Virus record (IMG/VR): IMGVR_UViG_3300037585_003129
Location: 1-22,521 of that record
Source of the DNA: a virus
DNA: 22,521 nucleotides
Reading direction: 5' to 3' (one strand)
A program made the position numbers and the translations under genes. The first letter of the stretch is position 1. Every line of letters starts with the position of its first letter. Below, piece by piece: positions 7,637 through 14,400 of this stretch. The notes beneath the pieces are model-generated. The model made no database searches and was not told where the DNA came from. It saw only the letters and a list, made by a program, of their open reading frames with translations.

Positions 7637-8811
7637 TAGGTTCCCCCTTGGCTTCTCAAATAATTCAAAATATCAGCCGCAGGGACTTTCTTGTCCTTCT
7701 GCGCGTTCGCCGCTGCCAAGCCTGCCGTGCCGGCGCCGACCGAATAAAGAGGCATCTCAGCTCGAAGAATGGCCTTGCGGAGAACCTCTTTCGGGCTTTT
7801 CCCAGTCAAAGCGCTGGTGCGCTCTATGGCTTCGTTGATAACTCCGATCATTGGCTTCCCAGATTTGCCGGTGCCGCCGTGCCAAATAACCTCCTGAACA
7901 TTTCGGGGGTCGGTGCCATACTTGGCGGCAAGATTATGAACAGGAAGCTCGGCCAGACCATAGGCGCCGGCGGGGGGCATATTTTTACCGAACCCGACTT
8001 TAGACATCTGCTCGTCCATTGTCGCCCTGTCTCGGGCGCCTTGGAAGTTTGTCGAAAAGTTATACCGCTTCGGGCTATCAGGTGTTACGCCTACGCCTTG
8101 GGTGATCATTTTGTTAAACTGCTGAGCGTTGCCTCCAATATACCGCCCGCCAACCGGAACGGGCATGTTGTACCCTTTTTCCGGCATTTGTCCTGCCGCC
8201 TTCAAAGCATAATTACCATAAGCAGCGGTAATTAAATTTGACTGAGGTGCTGCGCCCCCAGTGGTTGCCGCCATCGGGTCGGCGAACATACGCACAAACA
8301 TATGCCGGCCGGCCGGAACGCCGTACTCCTTGATAAACTCGTCCTCGAGCTGCTTCATAAAATACCAGCGGTCGCTGTCCGGTATCTGTAAGCCTTTTTT
8401 AAACGCCTCCTCGAGCCTCTTCTCGACCGCTGGACCCGTTAGCTCCGCTGTGCGGGCTTTTATGGTATCCGGCCTTTTCGGAATTATTGCGAGCGTCTGG
8501 TTGGGGGCCGCAGCGGCCGGATAGTTCGAGGGGTCGACATCTGCGCGCTTGGAGACGTCAAAGTAAGGATCATAATCGCCAGCGTCGATCCTCTTCTGAA
8601 CCGCCCGACGAGCTTTTAAAAAGTCAAGCGCTTCGGCGGATAGATTTTTAGCCAAGTACGGCGGCGCGGGGCCGAGCACTTTGACCTTGTCGACAATGGG
8701 AATTTTTTTAGGATCTTGCTGCAAAATCGGCGGCAGCATTTTCGGATATCGCCCACCGGCGTACCCCATTACTGACTGCAACAAACTTTGCGCGGCGTTT
8801 TTCTTACTCAT
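7636..8811 (-). CDS. Large unknown protein, probable internal virion/ejection protein
   Basis: The product is 391 residues. ATG at 8811 overlaps the transglycosylase stop (ATGA), and its stop shares one base with the next start. The N-terminal 60 residues are basic and Pro-rich. A helical central region carries GRHMFVRMFADPMAATTGG (168-186), QSNLITAAYGNYALKAAGQ (190-208) and KRYNFSTNFQGARDRATMDEQ (248-268). A distinctive EVIWHGG lies at 307-313. A short hydrophobic stretch near 355-370 (YSVGAGTAGLAAANA) is Ala/Gly-rich and too weak to call a membrane helix. The KxxxFxxNxxG...D pattern vaguely recalls a helical phage family related to DNA-glycosylase-like folds (DUF7178-like), but I would not rely on it. 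Context suggests a virion protein. Confidence 0.65.
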   Translation of the reverse strand: MSKKNAAQSLLQSVMGYAGGRYPKMLPPILQQDPKKIPIVDKVKVLGPAPPYLAKNLSAEALDFLKARRAVQKRIDAGDYDPYFDVSKRADVDPSNYPAAAAPNQTLAIIPKRPDTIKARTAELTGPAVEKRLEEAFKKGLQIPDSDRWYFMKQLEDEFIKEYGVPAGRHMFVRMFADPMAATTGGAAPQSNLITAAYGNYALKAAGQMPEKGYNMPVPVGGRYIGGNAQQFNKMITQGVGVTPDSPKRYNFSTNFQGARDRATMDEQMSKVGFGKNMPPAGAYGLAELPVHNLAAKYGTDPRNVQEVIWHGGTGKSGKPMIGVINEAIERTSALTGKSPKEVLRKAILRAEMPLYSVGAGTAGLAAANAQKDKKVPAADILNYLRSQGGT

Positions 8812-9380
8812 TTCATTGCTCCAAGCAGTCTGGCCGGACGCGCCCGTGGGCGCAGCGACGTTTCCTCATTAATCTGGACACCTTCGGGTCGCGCTCGCGG
8901 CCGCAGCCTCGGGTCCAGCTTGATTGTCATCGGCATTTGCTCTCCGGTCGCCTCCAGATATTCCGCCGCGACATTAGACGGGTAATTGCGCGCCTGAACC
9001 CCAAGGCGGGACCGGTCGCCGCCGGAGGCAGCAAATTCGTTGTAGGATTTCGGCCCCATATTGTACGCCGTAAGGGCCGCGTTCAAATCGCCGTCGTATT
9101 TTTTAATCAGGTTGCGCAGATACTCGCCGCCGATCTCAATGGATATCTCGGGCACCTTGAGAAGCTGTGCGGCGGCCTCGACGGTTTCGTCTCCGGTGTC
9201 ATAGCCGTATTTTCGCGCCACATCGAACACGCTCGGCGTGTCGTAACCAAGGTCGTGAGCATACTGGGGTCGCACTTGCGTCAGGCCGACGGCGCCCTTC
9301 TTGGAAATGGCCGTTGGGTCGCCTTTACTTTCGTGCTGTATCAGGGCGTCTAGAAGCCCGCTGAATGCCAGTTCCACCAA
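8808..9380 (-). CDS. Lytic transglycosylase (SLT domain), virion-associated
   Basis: The product is 190 residues. The first 115 residues are a goose-type/Slt70-like lysozyme domain with catalytic Glu17 in IQHES, the second motif GLTQVRP (32-38), and the third motif AYNMGP (105-110). These enzymes cleave the MurNAc-GlcNAc bond to open the peptidoglycan, here probably during genome entry. The gene leads the virion operon rather than sitting in a holin cassette. The start is likely TTG at 9380, because GAGGAA lies eight bases upstream; the next codon, GTG, is the alternative. No signal peptide is seen. The tail is basic and holds two copies of LRPRARP (159-165 and 176-182), a repeat unrelated to the catalytic domain that may bind nucleic acid or another virion protein. 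Confidence 0.9.
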   Translation of the reverse strand: MVELAFSGLLDALIQHESKGDPTAISKKGAVGLTQVRPQYAHDLGYDTPSVFDVARKYGYDTGDETVEAAAQLLKVPEISIEIGGEYLRNLIKKYDGDLNAALTAYNMGPKSYNEFAASGGDRSRLGVQARNYPSNVAAEYLEATGEQMPMTIKLDPRLRPRARPEGVQINEETSLRPRARPARLLGAMK

Positions 9381-9412
9381 AATTATATTTCCTCACAAAA
9401 AGTGCTCGAGCC

Positions 9413-9418
9413 ATTGTA
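9413..9418 (-). promoter_or_regulatory. Candidate -10 of the leftward virion operon
   Basis: The minus strand reads TACAAT here, five of six matches to TATAAT, about 33 bases upstream of the transglycosylase start. A -35 with normal spacing would be TTTATT, a poor match, so an activator or a phage-modified polymerase may be needed. It lies between the terminator at 9440-9475 and the first virion gene, where a late promoter is expected. It lacks the GTAACCC element. Confidence 0.35.
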
Positions 9419-9439
9419 ACAATTTAAAAGGTAAAAATA

Positions 9440-9475
9440 AACCCCGCGGCCGATGGGAGAACGCGCCGCGGGGTT
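9440..9475 (-). terminator. Leftward intrinsic terminator upstream of the virion operon
   Basis: An 11-base-pair perfect stem (AACCCCGCGGC with GCCGCGGGGTT) closes a 14-base loop. On the minus strand it is followed by TATTTTTACC, a usable T tract; the plus strand has none, so direction is leftward. It would stop leftward read-through that had crossed the rightward genes from the terminase side, isolating the virion operon promoter. Confidence 0.75.
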
Positions 9476-9589
9476 ACCGTAGCGCCAAAGGATGGGTTAA
9501 AACCTCTGACGCCGGTTAAGCATCAGGGAAAATCTCGCAAAAACCCGATGCCCCCTCTTTTTACCGGAAAAAAATTCACCAGTAACCCC

Positions 9590-9606
9590 CTTTTTTTGAA
9601 AAAAAG
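9590..9606. repeat. T-tract/A-tract inverted repeat
   Basis: CTTTTTTT and AAAAAAAG flank a single G in a perfect 17-base inverted repeat. Such phased A/T tracts bend DNA and can act as upstream promoter elements. It starts right after a GTAACCCC copy (9582-9589) and lies 24 bases upstream of the -35 at 9630. Confidence 0.5.
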
Positions 9607-9629
9607 TTAAAATTATTTTTCTAGTACCC

Positions 9630-9658
9630 TTGTAATAACACCTTGGTAACCCCATATT
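9630..9658 (+). promoter_or_regulatory. Rightward GTAACCC-class promoter
   Basis: A sigma70-like -35 (TTGTAA, 9630-9635) and -10 (CATATT, 9653-9658) are separated by 17 bases. GTAACCCC at 9646-9653 fills the end of the spacer and touches the -10. The same arrangement occurs twice on the minus strand at 21089-21117 and 22091-22118. The leader leads to AGGAGAACG and the ATG at 9689. The shared spacer element is probably read by a phage or host regulator. Confidence 0.65.
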
Positions 9659-9688
9659 AGTAATATAGCAGTAAAAGGAGAACGCGCT

Positions 9689-10006
9689 ATGAGACTTTAT
9701 CAAGACAGCAAGGGCCAATGGTACGGCACACAAGCAGACGCACGCCGCGCGGCACCCCGCGACTGGCGCGAGGTCGAGGTGCCGACAAGCAAGCAAGAGC
9801 TGATCAACTGGCTTAGTGTGCATGAGGTTGGCGCAAAGGCTAAGGGCTTGAGCCCAGAGCCGCAGGAGCCAAAGCCTGAGCTGCTCGCACCGCAAGCCGC
9901 AAGCTGGGTGTCGTGGGCGCTCGAAACGCTGAACCGTGGGCATAAATCTGATGCGGCAGAAATGCTGCGCAAGGGTCTGAAGATCCAGAAAGGATGGGCG
10001 CAATGA
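9689..10006 (+). CDS. Conserved-looking unknown protein
   Basis: This gene encodes 105 residues, with ATG at 9689 behind AGGAGAACG, the same leader as the genes at 21059 and 22063. The N-terminus (MRLYQDSKGQWYGTQADARRA) looks like a small beta-hairpin with aromatic residues, a pattern I recall at the start of short proteins in other marine phages. A Pro/Glu-rich linker (SPEPQEPKPE) joins it to a C-terminal helix. There is no membrane segment or known catalytic motif. It has its own strong promoter and is coupled to the next gene by a four-base overlap, so the two probably act at the same stage, perhaps early. Function unknown. Confidence 0.75.
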   Translation: MRLYQDSKGQWYGTQADARRAAPRDWREVEVPTSKQELINWLSVHEVGAKAKGLSPEPQEPKPELLAPQAASWVSWALETLNRGHKSDAAEMLRKGLKIQKGWAQ

Positions 10007-10767
10007 AGTGCCTAAAAATCAAGTCCGTCAATCACGGCGAAACAAAATCCGACCGCAACCGCTACTGTGGCCCCGCCGTGATCAGCGCGATCACCGGCAT
10101 GACCACCGGCGAAGCCGCTCGGCTGATCCGGCATGTCAGCGGTAAGTATTGGAATGGCCGCAGAGCGGTCAAAGGGACTACGGTTCTAGAGGTCACAGAA
10201 GCGCTGGAAATGTGCGGCGTCAAAAGTAAGTACCAGTCGTTTGGCATGAAGCTAAACAGCTCAACCGGCCCAACATTAGCCGGCTGGCTCAAGGCCACAG
10301 TCAAAGAGCGCACGGCCGATCGCGTGTTCCTGATCGTGGCGGGCTGGCACTGGCAACTGGTCCAAGGCCGGCGCATCGTCTGCGGCATCCTTAGCGAGCC
10401 CGCCAGCATCCGCGACAAGCGCGTCAAGCGCCGTGCACGCGTGGCAAACGTGTATGAGCTGCGCTCGATGGGCGCCATCACGACGCCGTCGCAGGCGTGC
10501 AAGCCCAAGCGTAAGCCGGACCCTAACGCCGCAGCCCGCCGCAAGGCAAAGAAGCTGATGGCTCAGTACGACTTCGAGGTCGATTACGACAGCGAAATGC
10601 GGACCTATTGGGTGAGCATGACAGAGGAAGCTGAAAACTTGGCGACTGAGTTGGAGCACCACTTGCGCGATGAGCATTACGTCGACGACTGGGAACAGAT
10701 CTTATGGCGGATGGAAGATATGGCCCAGTTTATGGACCACCACTTCCCGAAAAAGAAGGCGGCCTGA
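10003..10767 (+). CDS. Papain/C39-like Cys-His domain protein
   Basis: The product is 254 residues. I choose the ATG at 10003 rather than 9994 because it overlaps the upstream stop (ATGA) and has AAAGGA at good spacing. Near the N-terminus, NRYCGPAVISAITG places Cys22 at the start of a helix, as in papain-fold C39-like proteins. GWHWQLVQGRRIVCG places His116 on the following beta-hairpin. The usual third residue (Asp or Asn) after the His is not obvious, as the position reads VCG. The C-terminal part is basic, then acidic and helical (residues 165-254), and may be a separate domain. It could be a protease acting on a host or phage protein, or an inactive relative. It lacks signal peptide and membrane segments. 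Confidence 0.65.
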   Translation: MKCLKIKSVNHGETKSDRNRYCGPAVISAITGMTTGEAARLIRHVSGKYWNGRRAVKGTTVLEVTEALEMCGVKSKYQSFGMKLNSSTGPTLAGWLKATVKERTADRVFLIVAGWHWQLVQGRRIVCGILSEPASIRDKRVKRRARVANVYELRSMGAITTPSQACKPKRKPDPNAAARRKAKKLMAQYDFEVDYDSEMRTYWVSMTEEAENLATELEHHLRDEHYVDDWEQILWRMEDMAQFMDHHFPKKKAA

Positions 10768-10809
10768 CGGCGCTTAACCATAGGGGCGCGCAAGTAATTT
10801 GACAGAATA

Positions 10810-10832
10810 CGCCCGCGCTGATAGCGTGGGCG
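10810..10832 (+). terminator. Hairpin in convergent gap, possible terminator of the rightward pair
   Basis: A ten-base-pair stem with one G-U pair and a three-base loop lies 43 bases past the rightward stop codon at 10767. Neither side has a strong T tract. The left arm can also pair with 10838-10843, so this hairpin competes with the larger inverted repeat next to it. Confidence 0.4.
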
Positions 10833-10835
10833 TCA

Positions 10836-10923
10836 CGGCGGGCGACAAATCTCAACCCTTCTTCTTGTATCGTTTAGCGTTGTAACTCTAAAAACCCTGC
10901 CAAGTTTTTAACGTCGCCCGCCG
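10836..10923. repeat. Long-range perfect inverted repeat in convergent gap
   Basis: CGGCGGGCGAC (10836-10846) and GTCGCCCGCCG (10913-10923) are perfect reverse complements separated by 66 bases. The interior is AT-rich and contains a smaller repeat, TAAAAAC with GTTTTTA. It fills the space between the rightward pair and the 3' end of the terminase gene. The large interior is unusual for a simple terminator. A structured transcript or a protein-binding site is possible. Confidence 0.6.
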
Positions 10924-10926
10924 CAC

Positions 10927-12339
10927 TCAAACAACTCCCCTCACTCGCCGGCGCAGCGGCGCCGCCCAGCCCCCCTTCTTACCGTAATGCATCGTCGTGT
11001 GATCTGTCGCCAGCGACAGGCAAAGCGCGTCCGCGCGATCTGGCGAGGCGACCTTGCGCTTTTTCATGCTGTCCTTGCTCTCGACCTGCATCTTGCCCGA
11101 CGCAGTAAACGTGTACCGAGGCGCCGCCAGCTCCGCGTACAGCGCGTCATCGCGAGGTAGCTTGACGTCCATACCAGACAGATATGCCTTGGCCTTAAAC
11201 CACAGCTCAGCGCGCAAATTCAAATACGTCCCAGAGGCCGCTGCGCGCTCCGAGACGTTCAAACCGCGTGCCGGCATCCCAAGCTGGACGCACCTGTCAA
11301 GCACACCGGCGCCAAAGCCGTTGCTGTCGATCACGATTTCCTGCGGCCTCTTCGTCTCAGGCAGGGCGTCATATTCCGCCTTCACCGCCGCAGCCGTCTG
11401 CATCAAATCGAAATTCCGCCACACAAGCATCGGGTGAACGACCGGCCCCTGCCGCTTACACAGCACCGTCGCATCGCCGCCCTGACGCGCAACGTCAAGC
11501 CCCCAAACGCTGGAGGCGTTCTCGTGCACCCTCACGTCGCTATTCATCGCGTGCTCAATCAGAGCGACCGGTATCACCGTGTCCTCCTCCGAGGGCGGAA
11601 AGTTGCCCAAAACGCGCACATGATAACTTGGGCTATCGTCGCCGTACCGGCGCATCATGTCCTCAACATAATCGTCGCTCACGCGCGGGCTGTCGACGCA
11701 GCTCACATGCATCGTGTGCCAGCTATCGCTGAGCCGGTGGTGCGTGTCATAAAAGAACCCCGTGTTCCGCGTCGGGTTGCCGGTGAGAACCGTCGTACAG
11801 TTCATGCCGGACATCGACCCGCTGGCAGCGATAAAAACGCCCTCCGCAATACCGCTGGCCTCATCCGCCAGCAACAGGATCGAGCCCATCGAGTGAACGC
11901 CGGCCAGCGCCTCCGGCTGCTCGGCGCGCGACGTCCGGCAACTAATAAAGCTACTCTCCGGCGCGCTCTTCAGCTCAATCCGGTCCGACTTGATATCGAG
12001 CAGCGTATTAAATGGCGGCTTGAGCCTCTTGGCCAATGATTTCATTTCGGCGAACAACGCGTCAAAAAGCTGCGAGCTGGTGGGGGCCGTGGTCACCGTC
12101 TTGCTCGGGACGCGCATCAAAACGTGCCACAGGGCTGCCATAGCAACGGCCGTCGACTTGCCGACGCCGTGGCCGCTGCGCACCGATATGCGCCGCTTCG
12201 CGGGATCTGCGACAGCCGTGAGCAGCTCCTTCTGCCACGGGTCGGGGTCGATGCCGATGACCTCCTTGGCAAAGAGAACGGGCTCATTCTGGTAGCGGCG
12301 CATGAGCGCCATAAACGGGTTTTCGACAGGCTTATTCAT
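10927..12339 (-). CDS. terL: Terminase large subunit
   Basis: The product is 470 residues from ATG at 12339, behind TTAGGAGCCCCC. The ATPase half has Walker A SGHGVGKST (55-63), Walker B LLLADE with Asp159 and Glu160, and the coupling motif TGNPT (186-190). The RNase-H-like nuclease half has acidic residues Asp282 (GLDVAR), Asp338 (VIDSNG) and Asp434/Asp437 (SPDRADA). The enzyme powers DNA translocation through the portal and cuts the concatemer. The length is typical. The family appearance is the terminase_6-like branch found in many podoviruses and siphoviruses. It is separated from the small subunit by an unusual 318-base gap. The C-terminus is basic (APLRRRVRG), as expected for portal docking. 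Confidence 0.95.
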   Translation of the reverse strand: MNKPVENPFMALMRRYQNEPVLFAKEVIGIDPDPWQKELLTAVADPAKRRISVRSGHGVGKSTAVAMAALWHVLMRVPSKTVTTAPTSSQLFDALFAEMKSLAKRLKPPFNTLLDIKSDRIELKSAPESSFISCRTSRAEQPEALAGVHSMGSILLLADEASGIAEGVFIAASGSMSGMNCTTVLTGNPTRNTGFFYDTHHRLSDSWHTMHVSCVDSPRVSDDYVEDMMRRYGDDSPSYHVRVLGNFPPSEEDTVIPVALIEHAMNSDVRVHENASSVWGLDVARQGGDATVLCKRQGPVVHPMLVWRNFDLMQTAAAVKAEYDALPETKRPQEIVIDSNGFGAGVLDRCVQLGMPARGLNVSERAAASGTYLNLRAELWFKAKAYLSGMDVKLPRDDALYAELAAPRYTFTASGKMQVESKDSMKKRKVASPDRADALCLSLATDHTTMHYGKKGGWAAPLRRRVRGVV

Positions 12340-12657
12340 GGGGGCTCCTAATTTTGAAAACGGGGCGCAGGGGTGGGGTGGGTCATGGGGGTGCGTGAGG
12401 GGGACATTGATAATTACACCCCCTCGGTTTTGCGAAGGGGGGGGTCAATCGACGACCGACCGACCGCCGAGGCACCGAAAACCCCGATCTAAAACGATTA
12501 CGGCGTATAACATGTATTATGTTAAATAAACCCCATTGAAAACATTGATGTTTCTCCTTAAAGGCGACCGCTTTGCCCCGATCCGGCGCGGAAACGGCTA
12601 TCGAAAACCCTCTCCCGCGCGCGGTTGTGCGTCGCCGCCAATGCCCGAAACCGCGGT
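12340..12657. other. Gap between terminase genes, candidate packaging (cos/pac) region
   Basis: These 318 bases hold no gene with a good start or plausible protein. They are structured. A stem CCCCCTCG/CGAAGGGGG with one bulged A lies at 12419-12441, inside a run of eight G (12437-12444). A GACC triplet repeat lies at 12454-12465. TAACAT-GTATT-ATGTTA forms an inverted repeat at 12508-12524. Ten-base palindromes CCGCGCGCGG and AACCGCGGTT lie at 12615-12624 and 12649-12658. Many phages keep the packaging start site in or near terS, so this is the best candidate here. It may also hold the terL promoter. Confidence 0.5.
12508..12524. repeat. Inverted repeat TAACAT-N5-ATGTTA
   Basis: Perfect six-base arms around a five-base centre inside the terminase gap. 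The size and symmetry suit a dimeric DNA-binding protein such as a repressor or terminase small subunit. It overlaps AT-rich sequence that could hold a leftward promoter for the large subunit gene. Confidence 0.4.
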
Positions 12658-13092
12658 TCAAACGTCACCCTCGTCGATCACCTCGGCATCCTCAACGTCG
12701 CTAAGCAGCGCCGCTGCCTGCGCGTGCAAGTCGTTCACGCTGATGTTGATCTGCACGTCCTTCTGCCTCACGTCATACTGCGGGTTCAGCTTCGACGCGA
12801 TCCACTTGTCAGTGTCCACTTGCAAGCGCGCTAAGTTCACGTTGCCAGCGTCCGCTTCCTGCGCCGTGTCGACCGCTCGCGCGGCGTAGTAGTGACCCGC
12901 AGCTTCCATCGCCTGATAGTATCGATCACGTCTGCCCACCTTGCTATCGACCCACTTGTACCAGAGACGCCAGCCGATGTTCAGCTTCTTGATCATTTTG
13001 TTCACTGTCATGCCCGACGCTATATCATCGAATATACTTTCCTCGCCGATATCCTCTATCGCGGCCAGCTTCTTGCGTGCTATCTCACCCAT
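12658..13092 (-). CDS. terS: Terminase small subunit
   Basis: The product is 144 residues. The start at 13092 is set by a textbook AGGAGG six bases upstream of ATG and by overlap with the preceding stop; a longer upstream frame lacks such a site. The N-terminal helix-turn-helix (FDDIASGMTVNKMIKKLNIGWRL, then WYKWVDS, residues ~22-50) is followed by helices with YYQAMEAAGHYYAARAVDTAQEA and a segment resembling those of small terminases (NLARLQVDTDKWIASKLNPQ, ~88-107). The tail is acidic (SDVEDAEVIDEGD). The protein recognises the packaging site and regulates the large subunit. The architecture is the common HTH, oligomerisation helices, acidic tail order. Identification rests on this pattern and on the neighbouring large subunit. 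Confidence 0.85.
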   Translation of the reverse strand: MGEIARKKLAAIEDIGEESIFDDIASGMTVNKMIKKLNIGWRLWYKWVDSKVGRRDRYYQAMEAAGHYYAARAVDTAQEADAGNVNLARLQVDTDKWIASKLNPQYDVRQKDVQINISVNDLHAQAAALLSDVEDAEVIDEGDV

Positions 13093-13354
13093 TGCAATCC
13101 TCCTGCTCTGCTGCGAGCGCCGCGTATCCGCAAGCATCGACCCAGTTGTCGACAGCGCCCGCACCTCCAGCCGTGCGAGCAATCTTGAGAAGCGCCATCA
13201 TCGCCATAACATCCTTGGCTGATACATCCTCGCCTAGATAAGCGCCCCACATAAGCGCTATCCTTCTGTGCAATACCGATGCATCGCCATACGTTTCCTG
13301 CCGGTCGCCGTTTATCAGCTCCTCGGCTTTCCTTAAAACATCTGCTCTTACCAC
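13085..13354 (-). CDS. DUF6378-like phage protein
   Basis: This gene encodes 89 residues. GTG at 13354 overlaps the previous stop by seven bases, with GGAGG a little upstream. The sequence RADVLRKAEELINGDRQETYGDA, then HRRIALMWGAYLG, DVMAMMALLKIAR and DNWVDACGYAALAAEQ matches the small helical DUF6378 family common in phages. Its ordered acidic residues (E11/E12, D48, D69 and D73 region) resemble an all-alpha NTP-pyrophosphohydrolase (MazG-like) layout, but that link is my inference. Such a protein might clean up or divert nucleotides. It is translationally coupled to terS, which overlaps its 3' end by eight bases. Confidence 0.75.
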   Translation of the reverse strand: MVRADVLRKAEELINGDRQETYGDASVLHRRIALMWGAYLGEDVSAKDVMAMMALLKIARTAGGAGAVDNWVDACGYAALAAEQEDCNG

Positions 13355-13944
13355 GGGATCTCATCCTCCAATATCTTTGCAGTCTTGCTCTTATCGACGC
13401 CTTCGATGCGCGTCACCCGTGCATTCGGGAAACTGTCAAACGCTGCATCTAAAAACGCCTCGCTAAAATGCGATGTTAACACCCTCGCGGCGTCCTCGAA
13501 AGAGTACACCGTCCAATCCGGATACTTCTGCCGCAGCTCCGCCCAGCCGTGTAGCGCAATGCAAACTATCTTGCCCTCCTCCAGCTCCACACAATAGCAG
13601 TGCTCCGGCAATGGCTGATGCCCAGCCGCCTCTGCTTCTGTCTCTAGCACGCCCCACGCTTTGATAAGCTGCGTCGCGATCTTGTTGACCCGCACAGGAT
13701 CTTTTGCGCTTACAGCGGCGTGCAGCGCATCGTAGGCCGCCTCAAAGCGGCCAGCCAAATCAGGGCTCACCAGCGACGGCAACGTATTACCCCAGCGCGC
13801 CGTCTTATCTCTAGCCACACGGTCCAGCGGCTCTAGCTGGCCCCACACTGCCGCCGGTATAACGTCCTTCGCCTCGCCGGTATTCAGGTGCTTGTACTTC
13901 AACTCCTGCGCCGTCGGTTTTCTCATCTTTCCTTTTCTCGCCAT
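13348..13944 (-). CDS. Unknown protein upstream of terS
   Basis: The product is 198 residues from ATG at 13944, with AAGGAG six bases upstream, starting 13 bases after the previous stop. The N-terminus is basic (MARKGKMRKPTAQELKYK). The middle is helical (RFEAAYDALHAAVSAKDPVRV, then KIATQLIKAWGVLETEAE). The next part looks like a mixed alpha/beta unit (CYCVELEEGKIVCIALHGWAE, then WTVYSFEDAARVL). The acidic C-terminus ends EDEIPW. No catalytic motif is clear. Similar proteins sit near terminase genes in other marine phages as I recall, but without function. A DNA-packaging or replication accessory role is only suggested by position. Confidence 0.7.
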   Translation of the reverse strand: MARKGKMRKPTAQELKYKHLNTGEAKDVIPAAVWGQLEPLDRVARDKTARWGNTLPSLVSPDLAGRFEAAYDALHAAVSAKDPVRVNKIATQLIKAWGVLETEAEAAGHQPLPEHCYCVELEEGKIVCIALHGWAELRQKYPDWTVYSFEDAARVLTSHFSEAFLDAAFDSFPNARVTRIEGVDKSKTAKILEDEIPW

Positions 13945-13956
13945 CTTGCTCTCCTT

Positions 13957-14379
13957 TCAGGCAATCACTTTAAACTTTTCCATTGGGATGTAAGCCACCG
14001 GCTCAATGTCCTGCGGGTCACCACGCCTTACCGACCCACCCATGCCGTAGCTTGACCCTTCGGACGGCAGCTTACACATGCCCGCCTTGTCGCTCCACTG
14101 CACCGCCAAGAACGACGGCAGTCCCGTGCTTTTAGCAAGCGCGTCCGCCATCATAATCTTATACATCGAAATCATATAGGTTGGATACGCTGCCATAAGA
14201 TTACGCCTTTGCCTCATCTCAAAAAACGCCACCGCTTCTCCGCCCCTAGTCGCCATGAAGTCCAGACTGAGTTTCATTGGCATTTTATGCAGCTCACAAT
14301 TATACGAACCTCGGATAACATCAGCCAGCCTTTGCTCGTTTATTCTGTCCTGCTCGCTCTCGTATATCTGTCTAACCAT
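13957..14379 (-). CDS. PD-(D/E)XK-like nuclease candidate
   Basis: The product is 140 residues. I use ATG at 14379 (MVRQIYESEQDRINEQ) with GGGGG five bases upstream; a start at 14391 lacks a site. The layout is that of a small restriction-endonuclease fold: an N-terminal helix with Glu (NEQRLAD), LSLDFMAT with Asp on a strand (~residue 40), then AVAFFEMRQRRN (Glu ~53), where the usual Lys of ExK is Arg. A helix follows (YPTYMISMYKIMMADALA) and a final strand (PSFLAVQWSD). The end carries RRGDPQDIEPVAYIPMEKFKVI. I recall a marine-phage family of this form in which ExK is intact. Function could be DNA processing or host DNA degradation. It is the first gene after the GTCATAAT repeat region. Confidence 0.6.
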   Translation of the reverse strand: MVRQIYESEQDRINEQRLADVIRGSYNCELHKMPMKLSLDFMATRGGEAVAFFEMRQRRNLMAAYPTYMISMYKIMMADALAKSTGLPSFLAVQWSDKAGMCKLPSEGSSYGMGGSVRRGDPQDIEPVAYIPMEKFKVIA

Positions 14380-14400
14380 TATTACCCCCAACGCACGCGC

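Larger units (their letters stand above)
9381..9688. other. Divergent regulatory gap
   Basis: These 308 bases separate the leftward virion operon from two rightward genes and hold no convincing gene. From left to right they contain the transglycosylase ribosome-binding site, a candidate leftward -10, a leftward hairpin terminator, a mixed segment in which I see nothing clear (about 9478-9580), a lone GTAACCCC at 9582-9589, a perfect T-tract/A-tract inverted repeat (9590-9606), and the rightward GTAACCC promoter. The AT-rich stretch 9590-9625 could act as an upstream element for that promoter. Confidence 0.75.

Noticed and set aside
9470-9477. GTAACCCC on the minus strand as another promoter element
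   Set aside because: It is part of the terminator stem and flank, and has no matching -35 or -10 at the right distance.
9497-10003. 168-codon minus-strand open frame across the regulatory gap and the first rightward gene
   Set aside because: It is antisense to a gene with a good promoter and ribosome-binding site, runs through the promoter and A/T tracts, and its protein is Cys/Arg-rich with no plausible fold.
10836-10923. A tRNA or tmRNA-like gene in the convergent gap
   Set aside because: The outer stem suggested an acceptor arm, but there is no T-loop, anticodon arm or CCA-compatible end on either strand.
12383-12661. 92-codon minus-strand open frame in the terminase gap
   Set aside because: Its TTG start overlaps the terS stop without a ribosome-binding site, and the composition is Arg/Pro-rich from GC-rich palindromes and G runs.
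13093-13182. N-terminal extension of the terminase small subunit
   Set aside because: AGGAGG six bases before ATG 13092 and the overlap with the upstream stop decide for the shorter form.
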